Assembly (NCBI GenBank): GCA_964345975.1
Contig: CAYFSS010000005.1
Coordinates: 25,896 to 89,895 of the forward strand
DNA length: 64,000 bases
Direction of reading: 5' to 3'
Origin: CAYFSS01 sp964345975
GTDB taxonomy: Bacteria; Bacillota; Clostridia; Saccharofermentanales; Fastidiosipilaceae
Shown here: piece by piece, positions 1-8,529 of the stretch
Layout of the letters: each line of letters opens with the position of its first letter
Numbering within the stretch: the first letter of the stretch is position 1
Notes under the pieces: generated by a model
Database searches by the model: none
What the model saw: only the letters and a program-made list of their open reading frames with translations
Told to the model about the DNA's origin: nothing
Program-made: the position numbers and the translations under genes

Positions 1-893
1 TAGGCACCTTCTTCAAGCCACGTCTCCATGGCCTTAGCTGTACCGATATGATGCATATCGAGGCGACGATTCTTGCGTTTAAGGAGCGGTAAGAGGACAG
101 GTTTTGCGGCGAATTCCACGAATTCACCTTCCTCAGAACGCTCTAACAAAGCATCAAAACAGGCATCCACTTCCAAAGGTCGCGCTAACTGTTCAGCCAT
201 TTCTCGAACAATCTCTCTTGCTTCCTCTCCGGTACGGTTTAACGGCATAAAACAGCGAGGTTCTTGCCACCGGACCTCATTCAAGACTTTGCGGAAAGGT
301 TCGATGCACGGGTCAAACACTTGACTATGAAAAGCCCCCTCAACGTCCAGATAGACCAGTCTTGCCTGAGTGAAATCTGCTTCTATCTTATGCAGATCCT
401 CAAGAGCACCGGATAAAACATGTTGTGTCGGGCTGTTGATGTTCGCCAGACTCACCTTCGGATGCTCTTCAAGCACTGTTTCTATTTCATCGCGCTTAGG
501 TCCAAGCACTGCCAGCATGCCGTCTTCCCCACGGGTTTCCAAGCGTTCACTCATGAGCCTTGCACGCTCCAAAACCACATGGATCACAGCGTCGAGGGTG
601 AGAAAACCTGCTGCATAGAGTGCGGCAAATTCTCCGATCGAGAGTCCCATGACCGCATCCGGCTTTCGTCCGTGTTCCTCCATAATTCGTACCAGAGCTA
701 ATTGATGGAGTGCGATCGCCGGTTGGGAAAACTTTGTCTGCCCAAGTTCCTCCGCCGTTAATTCCAAAATCTGCTCCAGATCCGGATGGATTGCAAAGGC
801 TATGTCATAGACGGCCTTTGCTTCCGGAAACGTTAAGAGGTCTTTTCCCATTTCGGGCAATTGACTGCCTTGCCCCCCAAAGAGATAGATCAC
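1..893 (-). CDS. fabD: Malonyl-CoA:ACP transacylase, 3' end cut by the window
   Basis: Transfers malonyl from CoA to acyl carrier protein for chain elongation. The reading frame begins GTG-ATC-TAT two bases after the stop of the upstream gene, with GGAGAGG about 10 bases before it, and stays open to base 1, giving about 297 residues of a family that is usually near 310, so only the last residues are missing. The N-terminus carries the family signature LFGGQGSQ. The nucleophile motif is GLSIGE, the variant common in Bacillota (GHSxGE in E. coli), and GAFHS supplies the catalytic histidine. It is the last visible gene of the fatty-acid operon; more fab genes may follow to the left. Confidence 0.93.
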   Translation of the reverse strand, partial: MIYLFGGQGSQLPEMGKDLLTFPEAKAVYDIAFAIHPDLEQILELTAEELGQTKFSQPAIALHQLALVRIMEEHGRKPDAVMGLSIGEFAALYAAGFLTLDAVIHVVLERARLMSERLETRGEDGMLAVLGPKRDEIETVLEEHPKVSLANINSPTQHVLSGALEDLHKIEADFTQARLVYLDVEGAFHSQVFDPCIEPFRKVLNEVRWQEPRCFMPLNRTGEEAREIVREMAEQLARPLEVDACFDALLERSEEGEFVEFAAKPVLLPLLKRKNRRLDMHHIGTAKAMETWLEEGA

Positions 894-895
894 CT

Positions 896-1909
896 TTAGC
901 CCCTCTCCAGGTACTGAGCAATCCGGTCTCCCACGGAGACGATTTTACTGAACTTCCCTACCCCTGCTCCGGCAAAGAAGAGACCGCGTTCGAGGACTCC
1001 TCTGGCCGATGCCAAGAGTGCATCTTTGATGCAGTAAACGGTTGTTCTGGGATCACAGGGTTTAAGGCAGTTCGTACAACGCAAAGTCGGGATGCGATCG
1101 ACGTTCCGCAAACGTTCTTGCAACGGTGTGAAGAGCGCTCGACCCGGCATGCCGACAGGACTTTGAATAATGATCGATTCCGTTGCTCGAATGATCTGAT
1201 CCTTGAAGATCGGATGAGCATCGCATTCTTCCGTCGCGATGAAGGCGGTTCCCAATTGAATGGCATCTGCTCCGCCATCTCGTAGCGCCGGCACATCTTC
1301 CGGTTCAATGCCTCCGGCAACGATAAGTGGGATATCGAATTGATCTTTCTTCAGCCATGCAGAAAATTCCTTGACCATGCTGAGGAGAGGAACAGGATTC
1401 TTTAGCTCTTCACGTTTGAAACCCAGATGCCCGCCGGCGAGTGGACCTTCTAAAACAAAAGCATCCGGTCGACGGCCATAGTGCCGACCCCAAGCTCGCA
1501 TGATGAGTTGAGCGGCTCGGACACCCGAGACTATGGGAATGAGTTTGATGTCCGAATCCCCCACAAGTTCCGGCAACTTCAACGGCAATCCGGCGCCGCA
1601 GACCAGAGCATCTGCTCCGGCTTCTACAGAAGCCTTCACCATATTCTCGAATTCTGTGATCGCAACCATGATATTGACAGCGATGAGGCCATTGCCTTGA
1701 GCGATGTCCCTGGCTTTTGCAACTTCTTCATGAATCGCGCGCACATCAGCTGCTAAGCGATCTTCTTCGAACTTAGGATCACGATATCCGGGGTGAATGG
1801 CAGAGATCGTGCCTATTCCACCGAATCGGGCAATGGTGCCGGCCAGACGTCCCAACGAGACGCCGATGCCCATGCCACCTTGGACAATAGGGGTTGCTAA
1901 AGAAATCAT
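896..1909 (-). CDS. FabX-like flavoprotein (nitronate monooxygenase/FabK superfamily) with a four-cysteine motif
   Basis: A 337-residue FMN-type TIM barrel starting IVQGGMG, with LEGPLAGGHLGF (His161) as the FMN/active-site region. It differs from its neighbour FabK by a C-terminal cysteine set C278-x2-C281-x3-C285-x7-C293. This pattern, together with SPVGMPGRA before it and FFAGAG after it, is what I recall for Helicobacter pylori FabX, an FMN and [4Fe-4S] acyl-ACP dehydrogenase/isomerase that makes the cis double bond for unsaturated fatty acids. Its stop-start overlap with fabK (4 bases) and position before fabD place it in the fatty-acid operon. Seen: superfamily, cysteines, operon. Inferred: decanoyl-ACP desaturation-type activity. 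Alternatives are a second enoyl-ACP reductase or a genuine nitronate monooxygenase. Confidence 0.75.
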   Translation of the reverse strand: MISLATPIVQGGMGIGVSLGRLAGTIARFGGIGTISAIHPGYRDPKFEEDRLAADVRAIHEEVAKARDIAQGNGLIAVNIMVAITEFENMVKASVEAGADALVCGAGLPLKLPELVGDSDIKLIPIVSGVRAAQLIMRAWGRHYGRRPDAFVLEGPLAGGHLGFKREELKNPVPLLSMVKEFSAWLKKDQFDIPLIVAGGIEPEDVPALRDGGADAIQLGTAFIATEECDAHPIFKDQIIRATESIIIQSPVGMPGRALFTPLQERLRNVDRIPTLRCTNCLKPCDPRTTVYCIKDALLASARGVLERGLFFAGAGVGKFSKIVSVGDRIAQYLERG

Positions 1910-2841
1910 GAGACTCTCCCTTTGAAGCGAGTCAGCGCTTCGTCTCTTTCCTCCATCAAACGTTCCAAGCGTTCTGCCAGTGGGAGGATGTCATCGATTG
2001 CGGCGGCGGCAAGACCCATCATCAGCGAACCATACTGGGTATCGCCTTCTGTCACGGCTTTTCCCAAGGCTCCAAGCGTCAAGAGCTCCAGGGTTTCCAC
2101 ATCCGCTCCTTCTTTCTCCTGACGGAGATATTCCCGGGTCATGCGATTCTTCATGACACGGCAAGGGACGCCACCATTTCGTCCAATCGCCGTGATCTGG
2201 CTCTCTCGAGCGTTGATGACGGCTTGCTTATAATTTTCGTGGATAGGACATTCTTCCGTCGCTAAGAACAGCGTACCGAGCTGCATGCCCTGGCAGCCCA
2301 TAACCTCGACCGTCAAGGCCTCTTCGCCATGCGCAATCCCCCCTGCGGCAATCACAGGCACGCTGAGAGATCTTGCAAGGAGTGGCCACAGCGTCATAGA
2401 AGTTTGTTCTCCGATATGACCGCCGGCTTCTTGCCCTTCAGCAATCACGGCATCGATCCCTAAGCGCTCCATGCGTTGCGCCATAAGGAGCGAGGAAACG
2501 ACAGGAATCACGGAAATCCCTGCACTGTGCCATGCCTCGACATAAGCGCCGGGACTCCCCGCACCGGTCGTGACGACATCGACTTTCTCCTCAACCAGGA
2601 TTTGTGCGATCGCTTTAGACTCGGGATTCATGAGCATGACGTTGACCGCAAACGGTTTATCCGTCAGTTCTCGGGTTCTATGAATCCAATCACGGACTTG
2701 ATCCGCACGGAGCGAGCCCGTCCCGAGGGTGCCAAGGGCACCTGCATTGCTCACGGCTGCGGCAAATTCCGGCGTTGCGACACGGCTCATTCCCCCTTGA
2801 ATAATGGGATATCTCAGGCCGAATTTTTCAGCTAACCACAT
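1906..2841 (-). CDS. fabK: Enoyl-ACP reductase II (FMN-dependent)
   Basis: Reduces trans-2-enoyl-ACP in the last step of each elongation cycle, using NAD(P)H and FMN. The 311-residue protein has the FabK signatures YPIIQGGMS at the N-terminus, VDVVTTGAGSP, and AEGQEAGGHIG with the catalytic-type His142, then VIAAGGIA for phosphate binding. Its length and motif order match clostridial and streptococcal FabK closely, with no cysteine cluster. It starts one base after fabH ends, with AAGGA upstream, and overlaps the next gene by 4 bases. FabK organisms are typically insensitive to FabI inhibitors. Confidence 0.93.
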   Translation of the reverse strand: MWLAEKFGLRYPIIQGGMSRVATPEFAAAVSNAGALGTLGTGSLRADQVRDWIHRTRELTDKPFAVNVMLMNPESKAIAQILVEEKVDVVTTGAGSPGAYVEAWHSAGISVIPVVSSLLMAQRMERLGIDAVIAEGQEAGGHIGEQTSMTLWPLLARSLSVPVIAAGGIAHGEEALTVEVMGCQGMQLGTLFLATEECPIHENYKQAVINARESQITAIGRNGGVPCRVMKNRMTREYLRQEKEGADVETLELLTLGALGKAVTEGDTQYGSLMMGLAAAAIDDILPLAERLERLMEERDEALTRFKGRVS

Positions 2842-2842
2842 A

Positions 2843-3808
2843 CTAGAGTCCTTTCGTCATGAGCCCGCCGTAGCTTAGACCGGCTCCAAATCCTGCAAAT
2901 GTATAGTTTTCACTCGCAAAGCGTTCCCTATCCAATTCACCTGTCTCCCAAAGATCGGATAAGAGGAGCGGTAGGCTTGCTGCGGACGTATTCCCGTAAT
3001 GCTGAAGATTCATCGGGAAGCGCTCGATGGGTTCATCCAAGGCTTTTGCAACCGCTTGGATAATTCGGGCATTCGCTTGATGGAGGAAATGAAGGTCTGC
3101 CTTCACTCCCGTCTTCTCCGAGAGTGCCTTTAATAACTCAGGCAGGGTTTGGACAGCGAAGCGGAACACTTGACGACCTTCCATCGTGAGAGGGCTTGAT
3201 GCATCGGCATGGAGAAGGTCTACATTGCTTTCTGTCCCGCTGATGAAGACTTCCGGTTCCCCTTCCCCAAGCGTCCAAAGCGTCGCCGCAGCACCGTCAC
3301 CAAAGAGGATGCAGGTCCCGCGATCATCAAAATCCAACAAAGTGGATAGTTTTTCAGCCCCGATGACCAGAGCGGCTCGATCCGGGTTATCGAGCAGATA
3401 TCCACGAGCCATTTGCAGTGCATAGACAAATCCTGTGCACGCTGCGTTTAAGTCAAAACACACGATGTCGGGTTCTAGCCCCAGGGGAGCTTGCAGAAGG
3501 GGTGCAATCGCAGGCATCCGTTCTTCCGATGAGGTTGTTGCAACAATCACGATACCAACCTTCGAGCGGAGCTCTTTCGCACCTTCCATACACGATGCGG
3601 CTGCCTTCTCGGTCAACTCGAAGAGGGTCTCCGGTTGTAACAGCTTCTCCTCCGGATCGAGGACGACATCAGACGCCAAGTAACGCGTCTCAATCCCCGT
3701 TCGTTGCCTGATCCACTCATCGCTCGTATCCACGCGATGCGTAAATTCTTCATTGGTCACACAACGTTTCGGCAAGCGATGGCCACAAGATTCGAGATAA
3801 AGCTTCAT
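2843..3808 (-). CDS. fabH: 3-oxoacyl-ACP synthase III
   Basis: Starts fatty-acid synthesis by condensing acetyl-CoA or a branched acyl-CoA with malonyl-ACP. The 321-residue thiolase-fold protein shows the full Cys-His-Asn triad: C124 in NAACTGF, H243 in FLHQANAR and N273 in YGNTSAAS. Length is standard. The start ATG overlaps the accDA stop by four bases (ATGA), so translation is probably coupled. Confidence 0.96.
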   Translation of the reverse strand: MKLYLESCGHRLPKRCVTNEEFTHRVDTSDEWIRQRTGIETRYLASDVVLDPEEKLLQPETLFELTEKAAASCMEGAKELRSKVGIVIVATTSSEERMPAIAPLLQAPLGLEPDIVCFDLNAACTGFVYALQMARGYLLDNPDRAALVIGAEKLSTLLDFDDRGTCILFGDGAAATLWTLGEGEPEVFISGTESNVDLLHADASSPLTMEGRQVFRFAVQTLPELLKALSEKTGVKADLHFLHQANARIIQAVAKALDEPIERFPMNLQHYGNTSAASLPLLLSDLWETGELDRERFASENYTFAGFGAGLSYGGLMTKGL

Positions 3809-5448
3809 ACCCTTCTCCCTTCGAGATCGGCGATCAAGTGGTCTTTCAGACCCGTCAGGTCGTCGGGAAATATTCCATCACAAAAGCCCAACTCATAGCA
3901 GTCTTCCGCCGTAGCACGCATCCTGGCTGCCGCCTCCGGCGCCCGCGAAGCATCCTTCCAGAGGATCGTCGAGAAAGCTTCCGCCGATAACAAGGTGTAG
4001 ACCGCGCCTTCCAACATATAAACCTTATCGGCGCAGGCAATGCCCAGAGCACCCCCTGACCCCGCTTCCCCGGACACCAAAGCGATCACGGGGACTGTGA
4101 GCTCACTCATCGCCGCCAAGGCGTCGGCTATGGCCGCACCCTGACCCCGCTCCTCAGCTCCTAAGCCCGGGTATGCCCCCGGCGTATCGATGATCGTGAG
4201 GATGGGTCTGCCGAAAGCTTCAGCCTCTTGCATGAGGCGGATGGCTTTTCGATAGCCTTCAGGATGAGGCATCCCGAAATGATGACGGATCTGGGACTCA
4301 AGCCCCTCGCCCTTCTCATTGATGAGCCAGGTCATGGGCTGACCGTTGAAGAGAGCCAAACCGCCTTGGAGGGCTTGGTCGTCGCCGTAATAGCGATCGC
4401 CCGAGAGTGTGACGATTTCCTCGCACAAGGACGCGAGGATCTCTTTCGGGGAAGGACGATTGACATCGCGTGCCGCCTTAACTTTGGCGTAGGCGTCTTC
4501 CGGGGTGCTCTCCCGAAGAACCTCGGGCGTAACGTGGTTTGCACCACCCGGCAAATGCGTCACGTCATTGAGACGCCCCGGCTTGAATTCTTGCTTGACA
4601 GAGTGGAACGCTAACATTCGAGCGATTTCCATCGCGAGATTCTCCCGTCGCACGACGCGATCCACAAAGCCGTGTTCACGCTGAAATTCCGCTTGTTGGA
4701 AGCCTTCAGGCAAATTGGTTTGGATGGTTTCACGGATAACTCGGGGTCCTGCAAACCCGATCAGAGCTTGCCGCTCAGCCAAGGTCACATTCCCCAAAGA
4801 TGCAAAACTGGCTGTCACACCGCCCGTCGTCGGGTCGGTCAAGACGGCGACATAAAAACCCCCGGACGCTTGGAAATTTCGCACCGCCACTGCTGTTCTG
4901 CGCATTTGCATGAGGCTAAAGAGACCTTCTTGCATCCTTGCACCGCCACTGGCACAACAAATGACAACCGGTAGCTCTTCTTTGCTTGCTCGTTCAAAGG
5001 CTTGGCAAACTCTCTCACCAACAATAGAACCCATGGAACCCATCATGAAATAAGGATCCATGACACCCAAGATGACCGGTTGACCCATGATCTTACCGCG
5101 GGCAAAGCCAATGGCTTCGTCCAGGGAACCTTGAGCTGTGGCGCGTTCCCAGCTCTCTTGATAGCCTTCAAATTTCAGCGGATTGTTGAAGACTGCGGGT
5201 TCATCGATGGATTCCCAACCTTCTTCCAGAAGATACTCGAGACGAGCCATGGCCGGCATGCGCTGCAAGCTCTCACAATGCGGACAGACATAGAGTCTTT
5301 CCGCCAAACGTTCCGGGATCAGAACTTCCTTACAGTTATGACAACTTACATTCTTATTAACGTCGATGGTTTGGCGAATTCGGGTCACCGGATCGAGGCG
5401 TCGCAATTGCTTTCTTCTATCATCGAAGAAACGATCCAGACTAGACAT
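3805..5448 (-). CDS. accDA: Fused acetyl-CoA carboxylase carboxyltransferase, beta plus alpha subunit
   Basis: Transfers the carboxyl group from carboxybiotin to acetyl-CoA, giving malonyl-CoA. One 547-residue chain carries both halves that are separate proteins in E. coli. The N-terminal AccD half has the zinc ribbon C36-x2-C39-x15-C55-x2-C58 and a crotonase-fold domain (CCASGGARMQEG); the AccA half follows from about residue 300 (IDTPGAYPGLGAEERGQG). I chose ATG at 5448 because GGAGAGG lies nine bases before it; an in-frame GTG at 5457 sits directly on that site. It overlaps the end of accC by eight bases and fabH by four. Confidence 0.95.
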   Translation of the reverse strand: MSSLDRFFDDRRKQLRRLDPVTRIRQTIDVNKNVSCHNCKEVLIPERLAERLYVCPHCESLQRMPAMARLEYLLEEGWESIDEPAVFNNPLKFEGYQESWERATAQGSLDEAIGFARGKIMGQPVILGVMDPYFMMGSMGSIVGERVCQAFERASKEELPVVICCASGGARMQEGLFSLMQMRRTAVAVRNFQASGGFYVAVLTDPTTGGVTASFASLGNVTLAERQALIGFAGPRVIRETIQTNLPEGFQQAEFQREHGFVDRVVRRENLAMEIARMLAFHSVKQEFKPGRLNDVTHLPGGANHVTPEVLRESTPEDAYAKVKAARDVNRPSPKEILASLCEEIVTLSGDRYYGDDQALQGGLALFNGQPMTWLINEKGEGLESQIRHHFGMPHPEGYRKAIRLMQEAEAFGRPILTIIDTPGAYPGLGAEERGQGAAIADALAAMSELTVPVIALVSGEAGSGGALGIACADKVYMLEGAVYTLLSAEAFSTILWKDASRAPEAAARMRATAEDCYELGFCDGIFPDDLTGLKDHLIADLEGRRV

Positions 5449-6934
5449 TGATCTCACCCTCTCCGGCTAAGTAAGCTGCCAATTTACGCCGACCGTCGCG
5501 GTAAGCGCGTTCTCTGTCCTGACCTAGTTTCTTATAGACAGCTTCGGTCTCTTCATCCGAACCCTCACCTGTGACCAATAGCTCGTAGGATTTCAAACGA
5601 TCCAAGGAACTTTCCAGGATCTGAGTGGTGTAATCCCCACGAATAAAGTAACGCTCAAATAAGAGGGCATACATGAAAGCGGTGTTCGTATCGATCCCAA
5701 CCAACGTGATTTCTTCGAGAGCGCGGCGTAAACGTCGGATGGCTTCCCGGCGATCCTTCCCGTGGACAATGATCTTCGCGACCATCGAATCGTAGAGTGG
5801 ACTCACTTCAGCCCCCGGATAAATCATGGTGTCAACTCGGACACCGATGCCTCCGGGTAGAAGCATTTGCTGCACAATGCCCGGCGAAGGAGCAAAGTCG
5901 CGCTGGGGAATTTCTGCATTGATCCGAACTTCAATGGCATGGCCGTGAAGCACAACCTCTTCTTGTTTAAGAGGAACGTTTGCCCCGTAAGCCAGGCGAA
6001 TTTGTTCTGCGATGAGATCCAAGCCGGTGACAGCTTCCGTCACAGGGTGTTCGACCTGAATTCTTGTATTGACTTCAATGAAATAAAAATCATCGTCCTT
6101 GACAACGAATTCGACCGTGCCGGCGCCGAGGTAGTTCGCGGCTTTGGCTGCTTTGACGGCAGCCTTACCCATAGCATCTCTGACATCCGGTTTGAGCTTG
6201 GGGCTGGGGGATTCTTCGAGCATCTTCTGGCGACGCCGCTGAAGCGAACAATCACGCTCACCCAAATGGATGACATTCCCCGAAGCATCGGCGAGAATCT
6301 GGAACTCCATGTGCTTGCAGTCTTCAATCAGCTTCTCAAGGTAGAGGTTGGGGTCACCAAAGACCATCTCTGCTTCCTTCGAAGCTTCGTCGTAGAGTCG
6401 TCTAAGATCTTCCGCACGATCGACTCGGCGCATCCCGCGGCCACCCCCGCCGGAGCTTGCCTTGAGGAGGACCGGATAGCCAAAAGCCTCTGCTAAAGCC
6501 AAGGCCTGATCTGCCGATTCCAAAGCTCCATCTGAGCCCGGCGTGACAGGGACGCCCTCTTCAATCATGAGGCTGCGAGCTCTGGCCTTATCCCCCAAGA
6601 GGGTAATCGTTTCAGGCGACGGACCGATAAACGTCAAACCTGCATCTCGCACAGCGGCAGCAAAGGCAGCATTCTCCGCCAAGAAACCATAGCCCGGGTG
6701 GATTGCATCGCATCCGGATCCTAGCGCAGCGGAGATGATATTGCTCTGGTTCATATAGCTTTCGGAGGCTTGAGGTCCCCCGATGCAGACAGCTTCTGTA
6801 GCCATCTTCACATGGAGAGAACCTCTATCCGCTATGGAGTAAACAGCGACAGCCGGGATTCCAATATCACGGCAGGTCCGCAGGATCCGGACGGCAATCT
6901 CCCCGCGATTTGCGATGAGAATCTTCTTAAACAT
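5441..6934 (-). CDS. accC: Acetyl-CoA carboxylase, biotin carboxylase subunit
   Basis: ATP-dependent carboxylation of the biotin on AccB. The 497-residue protein starts FKKILIANRGEIAVRI, the standard AccC N-terminus, and contains the ATP-grasp glycine loop SSGGGGRGMR, the HLGERDCS motif and EVNTRIQVEHPVTE. The ATG at 6934 lies inside the end of accB (8-base overlap), so it is probably translationally coupled; no strong ribosome site is visible. The C-terminus runs about 50 residues beyond the usual biotin-carboxylase end. Confidence 0.95.
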   Translation of the reverse strand: MFKKILIANRGEIAVRILRTCRDIGIPAVAVYSIADRGSLHVKMATEAVCIGGPQASESYMNQSNIISAALGSGCDAIHPGYGFLAENAAFAAAVRDAGLTFIGPSPETITLLGDKARARSLMIEEGVPVTPGSDGALESADQALALAEAFGYPVLLKASSGGGGRGMRRVDRAEDLRRLYDEASKEAEMVFGDPNLYLEKLIEDCKHMEFQILADASGNVIHLGERDCSLQRRRQKMLEESPSPKLKPDVRDAMGKAAVKAAKAANYLGAGTVEFVVKDDDFYFIEVNTRIQVEHPVTEAVTGLDLIAEQIRLAYGANVPLKQEEVVLHGHAIEVRINAEIPQRDFAPSPGIVQQMLLPGGIGVRVDTMIYPGAEVSPLYDSMVAKIIVHGKDRREAIRRLRRALEEITLVGIDTNTAFMYALLFERYFIRGDYTTQILESSLDRLKSYELLVTGEGSDEETEAVYKKLGQDRERAYRDGRRKLAAYLAGEGEINV

Positions 6935-7400
6935 CGCAAGGCTCAATTTCTAAGATGAGTTCATCGAAACCCAAGAGCTGACCACTTTGAGCCGCGATCC
7001 GGACGACGGTTCCGCTAACGGGAGCCTCGAGATAATTCATCATCTTCATGGCTTCAATGATGCCGACAATCTCGCCTTGGGCAACCTGATCTCCTTCACT
7101 CACGTAGGGATCAGCACCGGGCCCGGAGGCGGCATAGAATGTGCCGACCAAGGGCGCGCGAAGCGAGACGAGGTCGGGGCTTAACGTGGCACAAAAGGCA
7201 GCTTGATTGGCCGGTTCCGTCGGCGTGGAAGGCTGTAGAACAGCAGGGGTTGGCGCAACGGCTTGAGCCTGTTGATTTGTGGGGGACGTCGGAGGGGCTT
7301 TCTCGAGGGTAAGCACCTCATGCTCTGTCTTCCAATGTAGGCGTGTTAGCTCGCTTCGTTCGAAGCGTTCGAAGATATCGATAAGCGTTTCGCGATCCAT
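6927..7400 (-). CDS. accB: Biotin carboxyl carrier protein of acetyl-CoA carboxylase
   Basis: Carries biotin between AccC and AccDA. The 157-residue protein has a C-terminal biotinyl domain with the biotinylation motif EAMKMMN (the central Lys receives biotin), preceded by a flexible Thr/Pro/Ala/Gln-rich linker and a short N-terminal helix region. Typical size. Its start follows the acpP stop directly. A biotin importer (BioY) lies upstream in the same operon and a biotin ligase lies just behind the operon promoter. Confidence 0.95.
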   Translation of the reverse strand: MDRETLIDIFERFERSELTRLHWKTEHEVLTLEKAPPTSPTNQQAQAVAPTPAVLQPSTPTEPANQAAFCATLSPDLVSLRAPLVGTFYAASGPGADPYVSEGDQVAQGEIVGIIEAMKMMNYLEAPVSGTVVRIAAQSGQLLGFDELILEIEPCDV

Positions 7401-7655
7401 CTATTCCTCCTGCTCAGCTTGTACACTTAATTGTTCGACGACTTTGATGAGATCTTGCACCGTGATAAGTGCCAAGATGATCTCGTCGTCCAGGGCGATG
7501 TGATACTCCTCTTCCAAGAGGAGACCAAGTTCTACCGCATCGAGGGAGTCCGCACCAAGGTCTTCAATGAGGTAGGCGTCAGGCGTGACTCTTTCCTGTG
7601 GGACACCAAGAACTTCTGCAATAGAGGCTATTACCCTAGCTTGTAGCTCTGTCAT
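7401..7655 (-). CDS. acpP: Acyl carrier protein
   Basis: Carries growing acyl chains on a phosphopantetheine arm attached to Ser37 of the DSL motif (LGADSLDAVEL). The 84-residue, strongly acidic protein has normal length. The start overlaps the end of bioY by 20 bases, linking the carrier gene to the biotin importer in a single transcript. No acpS (phosphopantetheinyl transferase) is in the window. Confidence 0.95.
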   Translation of the reverse strand: MTELQARVIASIAEVLGVPQERVTPDAYLIEDLGADSLDAVELGLLLEEEYHIALDDEIILALITVQDLIKVVEQLSVQAEQEE

Positions 7656-8160
7656 AACTAACTCCTAACATGTCCAATCCTTTCGCTAAGCGGCCATATA
7701 CGATGGATGCAATTCCTACGAGAATGATGTCTTTCCAAACAAAGGGGCAAAGCCCGATCGCAAGCGTCTGCATGACGTTCGTCTTGAGCATGAGACCCAA
7801 GTAGAAGACACCGATGCCGTAGTTCATCGCGAGTAAGATGAAGAGTCGGAGGCGAGGTTTCTTCGTGAGGTTTGCCATGAGGAATCCGGCAAGAGAACCC
7901 AAGAGGTAACCAAAGGTTGGTTTCAAGACATAACCCGGGCCACTCCCTGCGGCAAAGACCGGGAGGCCGATGAGACCCAGACCGATGTACGCGGCAACGA
8001 CCCAACTGCCCAGACAAGGACCGAGCCATAGCAATATGATGGCGATTGCAAAGGTTTGGAACGTTATCGGCACAGGTCCGAGGGTCACGCTCAGTTTCGA
8101 GCCGATGATGAGAAAGGCCAGGCCCAAAGCCCCCAGAGCGATTTGACGATGGTTCTTCAT
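7636..8160 (-). CDS. bioY: Biotin transporter substrate-binding subunit BioY (ECF S component)
   Basis: Membrane S component that binds biotin and works with an energy-coupling factor module (EcfAAT) that is not encoded here. The 174-residue protein is almost wholly hydrophobic, about six membrane segments, with the BioY signatures GPVPITFQTFA and FAAGSGPGYVLKPTFGYLLG. AGAGG precedes the ATG by about 10 bases. It is the first gene of the fatty-acid operon, so biotin import is co-transcribed with the biotin-requiring carboxylase. Confidence 0.92.
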   Translation of the reverse strand: MKNHRQIALGALGLAFLIIGSKLSVTLGPVPITFQTFAIAIILLWLGPCLGSWVVAAYIGLGLIGLPVFAAGSGPGYVLKPTFGYLLGSLAGFLMANLTKKPRLRLFILLAMNYGIGVFYLGLMLKTNVMQTLAIGLCPFVWKDIILVGIASIVYGRLAKGLDMLGVSYDRATS

Positions 8161-8182
8161 ACGGACATTCCTCTCTTCAAAT

Positions 8183-8202
8183 TACATAAAGAATTTGAAG
8201 TA
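8183..8202 (-). promoter_or_regulatory. Operator-like element, copy 1
   Basis: On the minus strand this reads TAC-N14-GTA and matches a second copy at 8426-8445 in 18 of 20 positions. It overlaps a wider inverted repeat, TTCAAATT-N8-AATTTGAA (8176-8199). It lies just downstream of the predicted bioY transcription start, where a bound repressor would block the operon. The regulator is not identified; the sequence does not match the FapR or BirA consensus I know. Confidence 0.55.
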
Positions 8203-8216
8203 TTTGAGCTTCGCTG

Positions 8217-8245
8217 ATTATTCCATAGGTCGTATGAAGGGTCAA
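8217..8245 (-). promoter_or_regulatory. Predicted sigma-A promoter of the bioY-fab operon
   Basis: Read on the minus strand: -35 TTGACC (8245-8240), a 17-base spacer, and -10 AATAAT (8222-8217). Transcription would start near 8210, about 50 bases before the bioY ATG. Spacing is ideal and the -35 box is 5/6 consensus. Confidence 0.6.
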
Positions 8246-8289
8246 GGAAGCGCTAAGCGCATTTAATAGACTGTTCAAATTATGCAAAC

Positions 8290-8315
8290 GCCGATTCTTC
8301 CTTAGAAAAATCGGC
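8290..8315. other. Hairpin in the bioY upstream region
   Basis: GCCGATT and AATCGGC form a 7-bp stem that can be extended by two A-T pairs. It lies between the biotin ligase and the bioY promoter. It may terminate minus-strand transcripts from the ligase gene, but no clear T-run follows on that strand, so the role is open. The rest of 8246-8529 holds only the second operator-like element and no gene. Confidence 0.3.
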
Positions 8316-8425
8316 TTGTTCTTAGGATTTAGGAGCTTTTGTTTCTATTGCTCAGTGTACCCTGACGTCGTGAGCTCCCGATAAACGATTCTAGAGGTTC
8401 GTCCTATCGCCTAAAAAAGTTGAAA

Positions 8426-8445
8426 TACATAAAGAATTTTTAGTA
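8426..8445 (-). promoter_or_regulatory. Operator-like element, copy 2
   Basis: Second copy of the 20-base element found at 8183-8202, differing at two adjacent positions. It lies about 240 bases upstream of copy 1, in the region between the biotin-ligase gene and bioY. Paired sites at this distance could support repression by DNA looping, which is inference. Confidence 0.45.
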
Positions 8446-8529
8446 TCTAATGCTGTCGGCAAATCTATGTTCCTTCAAATTAGATCCCTTCACGGAATCC
8501 TTAGCGTCCTCGGATAGGGGCAAATGACG

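Noticed and set aside
896..1909. Calling this gene a plain nitronate monooxygenase
   Set aside because: Operon context and the four-cysteine motif fit a FabX-like fatty-acid role better; nitronate activity has no support here.
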